Assembly: GCF_000001735.4 (NCBI RefSeq)
Contig: NC_003075.7
Span: forward strand, 12,959,001-13,023,000
Source: Arabidopsis thaliana
Lineage: Eukaryota; Streptophyta; Magnoliopsida; Brassicales; Brassicaceae
Reading direction: 5' to 3'
DNA: 64,000 bases
Numbering within the stretch: the stretch's first letter is position 1; every line of letters begins with the position of its first letter. The translations under genes and the position numbers were made by a program. Below the pieces are notes generated by a model. That model did not search any database and was not told the origin of the DNA. It saw nothing but the letters and a program-made list of their open reading frames with translations. Positions 57,765 to 64,000 of this stretch are shown in pieces.

Positions 57765-59352
57765 TTTGATTTAATTAATCAAGTTTCGTAGCATAGATAT
57801 GTAAATTTAATTATTCAGAAAAATTTATATATTGTTTCAAAAAATTTGAATATGCTAGAGTAATTTCCTAAGATTCACGGAGGCTATAAACTTTTTTACT
57901 CAGGATTTCTTTAAGATATTGAGAAATGAGAACACAAGTTGCTTAAAATCGAAGGAACAAAAAGAAAGCTTTTGGATATTCTTTACATAAGTATACATAC
58001 ATGGTCGAGAATTAACAAGTGGCAGGGGTGTATTAATTGGATATATATGTGAGAGACAAGATAGGGTTTGTGTAATTTGGCAAAAGGAAAATATCAAATA
58101 TGGTAAGTGGTTAGGCGAAAAGACATTTTGCATGTAGTTGATCACAATTTCCAGCATCTCTCTAACAAAAGTATGGTTCCTCCTCATACCTCTTCTCTTC
58201 TTCTCCCCCTTGGCTTAGACTTAGAGCGTCTTCGTCCTCTTTACTCTTCTTTTGTTCAACCACCATCTCTATCTTTTGTCCTCTCCTCTTCATCTTCATT
58301 TCTTCCAACCTTCTTTTTGGTCTGAAAACTCGCCGGACGCCACCGTGAGTTGAGTTTTCCGGCAAAGTAGAAAGGTAAACCTTTTTTACAGAACTTATTT
58401 GTTTTGTTTTCCTTACAACATACAAATTAAAATCATAAATGTTCACCGTCCCTTCGCTACTTGTCTAATAATAATCTGGATTATCAGATTTGCCAGAACA
58501 ACAAAAATAATAATAATTACGAAGTAAACAATTTTATTAATTCTAAAGTCCAAATTAAATTGATTGTGGTTGATCTATTAACCCCGCTTATATATATTTT
58601 TTTTGTTTTTTCGCTTATATATTTCTTAAACTCGACTCATATATTTTTTGAGAAAAAAATACTCCACCGAATAATAATACAGGAGCATAAAATTACTAAA
58701 TAAAAACTGGTTTAAGCCAAGGATTAGACCGATATAGTAGCAAGTTATACATCACTTTCAAATTCCAATAATAGCTATAAAATATCTCAAATCTCAACAA
58801 CAGCAATAAAATATCTTCACAACGAACGTTTCTCTCTCTCGCTACCTCTCGCTATCAATTGTCGTCTCACGGTATTGACATATTCGGAGAAATAATACGA
58901 CAAGGAATGGTGCGCGAAAGAAAGTGGTTTAGGACCTTAAGGTACAGAAAACGACAAACAAGATATTAGTATAAAAAAAGAAAGTAAAACTTGAAAATGA
59001 CATGACATTGGTTACAAGAGGAGCCACGTAGAGGGCCAATGAAGGGGAAGCTACGGACAGTGCTCTCTTGTGGGACCCATATTTCTGTTTATGGTGTACG
59101 GTCTATTATTGGAGGTTTTGCTGAATCGGTTGTTTCGGTTTTATACTCTAATTTAAACAACATTTTTTTGTTACTGCTCTAAAAATACTTGCATTTAAGA
59201 ATAGCCCACACTTATACTGAAACTGAATCAATTTAATTTACACTCGTTTCTCAGTTTTACAAACATAATGAAGATTCCATTCTAAAAAAGGATCTAAAAA
59301 TAATAATAAAATAAAAAGTATCGTACTAAAAATGGAAATAATAATCTGAGTT
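57414..59352. repeat. CBF2-CBF3 spacer, paralogous to the CBF3-CBF1 spacer
   Basis: The spacer aligns by eye with 60,318-62,920. Matching blocks include gttgatcacaat (58,138 and 61,216), aaatcat...ttcgctac (about 58,430 and 61,565), taagccaaggattag/taagccaagaattag (about 58,713 and 61,953), atatctcaaatctcaa (about 58,783 and 61,996), gagccacgta (59,021 and 62,297) and tgtttcggttttata (59,128 and 62,461). It holds no supported protein gene; CT-rich ORFs near 58,107-58,446 on both strands are not conserved as proteins in the other copy. The right end is the CBF3 3' UTR. Confidence 0.8.
58880..59200 (+). ncRNA. Possible SVALKA-like paralogous locus downstream of CBF3
   Basis: This segment is the counterpart of the SVALKA-bearing part of the CBF3-CBF1 spacer: shared gagccacgta, gtggaaccc/gtgggaccc and a gtttcggttttata block in the same order. 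It lies antisense-side and downstream of CBF3 as SVALKA does for CBF1. Transcription is not shown by sequence. The conservation may reflect only common ancestry of the duplicated unit. Confidence 0.25.
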
Positions 59353-60003
59353 TTAATAACTCCATAACGATACGTCGTCATCATCGCCGTCGACTTCATG
59401 ATTATGATTCCACTGTACGGACGGAAGCGGCAAAAGCATCCCTTCTGCCATATTAGCCAACAAACTCGGCATCTCAAACATCGCCTCATCGTGCATATAA
59501 AACGCATTTTCGCTCTGTTCCGCCGTGTAAATAGCCTCCACCAACGTCTCCTCCATGTCGAAGCCATGATCCGTCGTCGCATCACACATCTCATCCTGAA
59601 ACGCCAACGCAGCTTCAGCCGCCGCCTTTTGGATGTCCTTAGCGCAAGTTGATTCCGGGATTCGGAGTCTCCAAGCCGAGTCAGCGAAATTGAGACAGGC
59701 TGATCGGCCACGAAGGGCTAAAGCGGCAACGTCGTGAGCTCGAGCTGCCATCTCAGCGGTTTGAAATGTTCCGAGCCAAATCCTTGTTTTCTTGTTTGGT
59801 TCTCTAACCTCACAAACCCACTTACCGGAGTTTCTCCGACGAACTCCTCTGTATATTGGGTGACGAGTCTCACGAAACTTCTTACGACCCGCCGGTTTCT
59901 TGGGGCAGCTGCTCGCAAGCGTCGGAATATAATCACCGCCTGAGGAAACCGAAGACTCGTAATCGGAGCCAAACATTTCAGAAAAAGCAGAAAATGAGTT
60001 CAT
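59353..60003 (-). CDS. CBF3: CBF3/DREB1A, AP2/ERF cold-response transcription activator
   Basis: Intronless, 216 residues. Same plan as CBF2: a short N-terminus, [17 protein letters not shown]2 domain [24 protein letters not shown], and an acidic tail ending [10 protein letters not shown]. Diagnostic differences are [18 protein letters not shown] and [10 protein letters not shown]. It binds CRT/DRE (CCGAC) in COR15A, RD29A and similar promoters and is the classic ICE1 target. It is the middle gene of the tandem, 2.3 kb from CBF2 and 2.9 kb from CBF1. The 3' UTR shares ccattctaaaaaaggat with CBF2 and, with one extra A, CBF1. Confidence 0.98.
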   Translation of the reverse strand: MNSFSAFSEMFGSDYESSVSSGGDYIPTLASSCPKKPAGRKKFRETRHPIYRGVRRRNSGKWVCEVREPNKKTRIWLGTFQTAEMAARAHDVAALALRGRSACLNFADSAWRLRIPESTCAKDIQKAAAEAALAFQDEMCDATTDHGFDMEETLVEAIYTAEQSENAFYMHDEAMFEMPSLLANMAEGMLLPLPSVQWNHNHEVDGDDDDVSLWSY

Positions 60004-60170
60004 TGATCAGAAGAGTACTCTGTTTCAAGAAACTGGATAAGGTAACTAAAAGATCTCTGTCTTTTTTGTTGGTATGGTTTGCTGAAATAATAGTTTCTCT
60101 CTCTTTCTGTTCTAGTTCAGGTGGATTTAATGTTTGTAGATAAATAAAAGTTGGAGTGAGAGCATGCTGT

Positions 60171-60317
60171 TTTATAATGGCGGAAGATATTTTAGAGGCA
60201 AAAGAAAAGGCGAAGACGGAGTTTGTGTCTCTGGTAATGCCACGTAAACTATACACAGCGAAGCAATTGTAAAATGAGTAGTTTAAGGATTCACTCATTA
60301 AGATCTGCCATGTGTCC
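60171..60317 (-). promoter_or_regulatory. CBF3 proximal promoter: TATA, ICEr2-like, degenerate G-box, ICEr1-like
   Basis: TATAAA at 60171-60176 (minus), ACTCCGTC at 60215-60222 (ICEr2-like without the CGCG core), GTTTACGTGGC at the G-box position (60240-60250; core ACGT kept, CACGTG lost) and GGACACATGGCAGA at 60304-60317 (ICEr1 with one change, E-box CACATG kept). The same four boxes occur in the same order as at CBF2. Confidence 0.8.
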
Positions 60318-62149
60318 AGAGAAGACTTTTTTTGACTTATTCACTCGTTATTATTATACCTTTATGAGTTTTATAAACTCTTTGCGTATGAATGTGTGGC
60401 TGTTAAGGATTTAGTGTACTAGGTGTAGGGTAACCGTTATTCATTATTATATTCCTGAATAAAGAAATTGTCGTTAATTGTTCACCCGTGTATTAGACAT
60501 AAAGATTGTGAGAGGATATTTAAAGATGCTCTTCTTGTGTAATTTCTCCCATTCTTATAGCACATCCTTCTAGAATATGAATTGGGAGAGTAGATATTTG
60601 TGCAACAAAGTATAAAAAAGTATAGAACATAATAATAGTCGTCCGTATATAAGCACGTAAGTCACCAAGTAGTTTTGGCGGAAAAACTTTTGAATTTAAT
60701 TTGGGTGAATGATCAAATGTAACATTTTAGTGCTTTTTACGGTTGAATTAATAAACAGTTTGAAAAGTTATGAAATATGGTATTTTGGAAAATTTAACTA
60801 GAAGGGTAACAACATATTGTAACTTTAGGAAAACCCTAAATAGACTGCTAATTAAAATTCTCAATCATCATTATACATATAAAATAAATAATCAAATATT
60901 ATTGGTTTAGAGTTATAAAAAATTGTTAATCACAAAAATGATGATTGAGAATTTAACAAAAAGTTGTTTTTTTAATATGTATAAAAAATTTAGAATTTAG
61001 ATCAATTAGAAGCATGCAGTTGTAATTGTAGATCGGATCGCGAAACGAGTCTGAAACCTAATTTTGATCACATAAAAGTAGTTAATTATATTTAATATTT
61101 TCTACCATCATGCATTAACAAATGGTGGGGTGTGTTAGATTTATGAGACAAAATAGTAAAAGGTTTGAGTATATGACAAAAAGAAAATGTAATAAAAGAA
61201 CATATTACATTAAGTTGATCACAATCTCAACGCCCTCTCTCTCACTCGAAACTCTTTTCTCTCTTTTCTCTCCAGCCAGCGCACTTCCTTCTCACTCAAA
61301 GAAGTTTCTCTTCTTCATGTATTCTCTCATTTCCTTCAACCACCACGTCCTTAGTCATATGATTCTCTATTCTTTAGCTACCTCTTCCCCACCTTCCCTT
61401 GACGAAAATTCTTGCATAATTCATAATTAGAAGAATTTCCTCCCAAGGTACTCGTGCTAACCCTTTTGATCACATACTTTCTTTTGATCACATACGTATT
61501 TATTTGACCCATTTGAATGTTCTACATCCATCATGATTTTTTTTGTTTTACGGTATGCAATCTAAAATCATGTGTTCTCCATCCATTCGCTACTGATTTA
61601 ATCATTATCTGAGTTTTTCAACAAAAAGAACACAATTTATAAACATAGACAACCATGATTAGTTTCGGAAGTCAAAATAAAAAGCATGTTAATCAATTGT
61701 CTTTTATCTCGTATCCCCAATTTTACTTCTCAAAGTACTAAAATAGTCTAAAAACAATCATACGTACGTAATAAGAAAATAATTTACTTCCTGCTGTGTT
61801 TAAACAAAACTTCTATGAGATGTAAAAAAAGAAAAAGAGTCTACGATGGATGATCAAGCGTAATTGCTTTGTTACGTCTAAAAGGTGTTTAACAAAACTA
61901 TAGCGCAGAAAATAATCAGTTTAATTAACTAAACAAAAACATGTTAGTGGATTAAGCCAAGAATTAGTCCGATAGAACTATAAAATCTACAAAATATCTC
62001 AAATCTCAATAATACGTATATAATATCTCAATAATACCTATATAATATCTCAACTCCAATCAGAAAGCTAAATAAAATATCAGCATAAGTTATATTCGCT
62101 TCCAAAAAAAGTCTGCCTCGTTACCTACCTCTCACACTCAAGTCTCTCA
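60318..62149. repeat. Left part of the CBF3-CBF1 spacer, upstream region of CBF3
   Basis: Non-coding, paralogous to the CBF2-CBF3 spacer (matching blocks listed there). It has a CT-rich stretch at 61,210-61,430 and repeated aatatctcaataatac-type words at about 61,990-62,050, which are a small local expansion relative to the other spacer. Confidence 0.7.
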
Positions 62150-62650
62150 CGTTATTTGAGATATTTAGGAGAAGCAAGACGACAACGAGAAGAAAAAAGA
62201 GTGGGTATGGTCAAGAAAAAGACAAATTATGATTTTAGTGGAAAATAGAAAGTAAAGAGTGAAGTGACGCGACACGTGGTACGAGACTCCACAGCGAGCC
62301 ACGTAAGGGGGGACAAAGAAGAGAAGGTATGGACAATGGTTTCCGCGGTCGAGCCACGCTTTCAGAATTCTGATTGGCACTGGGTTATCTTGTGGAACCC
62401 ATCTGAAAGATATTTTTGGTTGTCGTACGGATTTGTTTATTTCGGGTTTGTTGAATTAGTTTGTTTCGGTTTTATACACTATTTTAGGAAACTTTTTTTT
62501 ATATTCTTTATAGTGAACTGGGCTGAATTTTTTTGGTTGCTAGATTCGAGACGAGCCAATTTATGTAATATTTTGTGGCTTTCTGTTGCTAAATTGTAAG
62601 ATCTGTAACTTACATGAGATAGAATAAAATAATGTAATGCAGGTTTTGTG
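62150..62650 (+). ncRNA. SVALKA: SVALKA antisense lncRNA region (approximate)
   Basis: The cold-induced lncRNA SVALKA is known to be transcribed between CBF3 and CBF1, antisense to CBF1; readthrough gives an antisense CBF1 transcript that causes polymerase collision and lowers CBF1. Given the orientation here it must lie on the plus strand in this spacer, heading into the CBF1 3' end. Plus-strand AATAAAATAATG near 62,621-62,632 is a possible poly(A) signal. The exact ends cannot be read from sequence. A 111-codon ORF at 62264 is not conserved in the paralogous spacer and is probably not translated. Confidence 0.5.
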
Positions 62651-62920
62651 GCATATTTACAAACATCATCCACGTGTAATGATCTGTCCACATATTTTGC
62701 CTTGAAAGCAACTACAATATGACTTTTAATATCTTTTTTGTTAAATATTTGACTTTTAACTTATGTGAAGCAAAGAAGTAGAAAACGATTTGTTTTGTAT
62801 TGAATTATTTTCCACTCGTTTCTACAACAATAAAATAAAATAAAATGAAGGAACCATTCTAAAAAAAGGAACTAGAATATTTTCAAACTATAGTACAAAA
62901 ATGGAAACGACTATCGAATA

Positions 62921-63562
62921 TTAGTAACTCCAAAGCGACACGTCACCATCTCCTTCGCCGTCATAATTATGATTCCATTGAACAGACGGCGGCGGTAAAA
63001 GCATGCCTTCAGCCATATTATCCAACAAAGTCGGCATCCCAAACATTGTCTCCTCATCCATATAAAACGCACCTTCGCTCTGTTCCGGTGTATAAATAGC
63101 TTCCACCATCGTCTCCTCCATGTCCAGGCCATGATTCGTGGTCGTCGTATCACACGTCTCATCTTGAAAAGCCAACGCCGCTTCAGCAGCCGCTTTTTGG
63201 ATATCCTTGGCGCATGTTGACTCCGGGATTCGTAGCCGCCAAGCCGAGTCAGCGAAGTTGAGACATGCTGATCGGCCACGGAGGGCTAATGCAGCGACGT
63301 CGTGAGCACGAGCTGCCATCTCAGCGGTTTGGAAAGTCCCGAGCCAAATCCTGGTTTTCTTGTTTGGCTCTCTCACTTCAGAAACCCACTTACCGGAGTT
63401 TCTTTGACGAACTCCTCTGTAAATTGGGTGACGAGTCTCACGAAACTTCTTACGGCCCGCCGGTTTCTTCGGACAACTCGTGGCCAACGTCGGACAATAA
63501 TCTCCGCCTTGAGGCTCGTAATCGGAGCCAAACATTTCAGAAAAAGCTGAAAATGAGTTCAT
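62921..63562 (-). CDS. CBF1: CBF1/DREB1B, AP2/ERF cold-response transcription activator
   Basis: Intronless, 213 residues, three fewer than its neighbours: the N-terminus reads [12 protein letters not shown] instead of [15 protein letters not shown]-like sequence. It has an AP2 domain [19 protein letters not shown] with both CBF flanking signatures, and an acidic tail ending DGDVSLWSY. It binds CCGAC elements of COR genes. Rightmost gene of the tandem. It shares the 5' UTR start and 3' UTR words with CBF2 and CBF3. The neighbouring plus-strand SVALKA locus points into its 3' end, so antisense control is expected here. Confidence 0.98.
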   Translation of the reverse strand: MNSFSAFSEMFGSDYEPQGGDYCPTLATSCPKKPAGRKKFRETRHPIYRGVRQRNSGKWVSEVREPNKKTRIWLGTFQTAEMAARAHDVAALALRGRSACLNFADSAWRLRIPESTCAKDIQKAAAEAALAFQDETCDTTTTNHGLDMEETMVEAIYTPEQSEGAFYMDEETMFGMPTLLDNMAEGMLLPPPSVQWNHNYDGEGDGDVSLWSY

Positions 63563-63763
63563 TGATCAGAGTACTCTGTTTCAAGAAACTGGATAAGGTT
63601 TAAGTAGTACGTAGTTACTAGAGTTCTCAGTCTTTTTGGATTAATAAAAGATAGTATATCTGTCTTGGTAAAGCTATTTATATCTCTCTCTCTTTTTTTT
63701 CTTTTCAGGTAGATTCTTTTTCAAGTGTGTAGTTAGTATAAAAAGTGAGAGTGAGAATTGGTG

Positions 63764-63903
63764 TTTATATTGGCCGGAGGAGAGATAACGGATATGTGGG
63801 GAGCACACGGAGTTTTTGTCTCTGTGAATGACACGTGTATAGTACATAGCGAAGCAATCCCACGATGTTCCACTCGCTGTCTGACGTGTGTCCTTTGACC
63901 CTT
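63764..63903 (-). promoter_or_regulatory. CBF1 proximal promoter: TATA, ICEr2-like, G-box, ICEr1-like
   Basis: TATAAA at 63764-63769 directly after GGCCAAT, ACTCCGTGT at 63805-63813, a perfect CACGTG at 63832-63837 and GGACACACGTCAGA at 63890-63903. The last is ICEr1 with the E-box changed (CACATG to CACACG), creating an ACGT core instead. The promoter continues to the window edge. Confidence 0.8.
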
Positions 63904-64000
63904 GTAAAGAGACTTTTGACTCTTCACTCGTTAACCTTTATGAGTTCTTTAAATTCTATCGAGTGTGTGCCTGTGTGGTTGGCTGGCTGCTGTTGTTACA
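63904..64000. other. Window edge, distal CBF1 promoter
   Basis: Still alignable with the CBF3 upstream region (ttcactcgttaacctttatgagttc here, cactcgtt...cctttatgagtttt at about 60,340-60,372). The window cuts the promoter. Confidence 0.6.

Noticed and set aside
58162-58446. 94-codon minus-strand ORF rich in Lys/Glu between CBF2 and CBF3
   Set aside because: Reverse of a CT-rich tract; the homologous stretch in the other spacer does not keep the frame.
59238-59711. Arg-rich alternative-frame ORF inside CBF3, with counterparts inside CBF1 and CBF2
   Set aside because: It overlaps the CBF coding sequence in another frame. Similarity between the three copies follows from CBF conservation, lengths differ (157, 122, 83 codons), and composition is an artefact of the CBF codons.
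62264-62599. 111-codon ORF in the SVALKA region
   Set aside because: Second half is a low-complexity aromatic run from AT-rich DNA, and the frame is not kept in the paralogous CBF2-CBF3 spacer.
1-64000. CRISPR arrays, operons, phage or bacterial insertion sequences
   Set aside because: The window is nuclear plant DNA with spliced genes; no such structures seen.

Overview
The window is nuclear plant DNA. The genes are interrupted by short AT-rich introns, the codon use is dicot-like, and the product set is plant-specific. I recognise it as Arabidopsis thaliana (or a very close relative), lower arm of chromosome 4, from FKBP53 at the left to the CBF/DREB1 cold-response cluster at the right. 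Gene names are from memory of the families. Exon borders were read by hand from splice sites and frame continuity. For the spliced genes the reconstructed exons keep one open frame and give sensible total lengths.

Layout. 0-7.5 kb: two minus-strand genes, FKBP53 (nuclear FK506-binding histone chaperone) and SHB1 (SPX-EXS protein of the PHO1 family). 7.5-11 kb: AT-rich gap with degenerate duplications and a 52-codon ORF for a small one-pass membrane peptide. 11-15.6 kb: plus-strand TBL18 (wall polysaccharide O-acetyltransferase family) and CLPT1 (plastid Clp protease accessory subunit). 15.6-20.5 kb: relic of an F-box/FBD gene, SAP10 (A20/AN1 zinc finger, minus) and an intronless receptor-like kinase with a roughly 250-residue insertion in its activation segment. 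22-27.7 kb: tandem bHLH paralogues, bHLH118 and bHLH126. 32-33.4 kb: GA20ox1 (gibberellin 20-oxidase, minus), with large empty flanks. 39.5-41.2 kb: a TRM-like protein. 42.4-46.8 kb: a LysM protein and the Nudix hydrolase NUDT10 (both minus). 47.2 kb: tRNA-Lys(CTT). 48.1-54.9 kb: ZFWD1 (CCCH plus WD40) and ABCB28 (half-size ABC transporter), both minus. 56.4-63.6 kb: CBF2, CBF3 and CBF1, three intronless AP2/ERF genes in tandem on the minus strand.

The CBF cluster is the functional centre. The duplicated unit is not just the gene. The 5' UTR, the proximal promoter (ICEr1-like and ICEr2-like boxes, TATA box), the 3' UTR and about 2 kb of intergenic DNA are recognisably shared. The CBF3-CBF1 spacer is where the antisense lncRNA SVALKA is known to arise, and the CBF2-CBF3 spacer holds a paralogous copy of that region. 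Each promoter copy has changed differently: CGCG core only in CBF2, G-box lost in CBF3, ICEr1 E-box lost in CBF1. Gibberellin synthesis (GA20ox1), stress proteins (SAP10, NUDT10) and light/cold regulators (SHB1, CBFs) lie near each other, but I see no evidence that they are co-regulated as a cluster.

Other points are two GC-AG introns (TBL18, ABCB28), two independent tandem duplications in one bHLH118 intron, a promoter duplication at the LysM gene, and a degenerate minisatellite downstream of CBF2.
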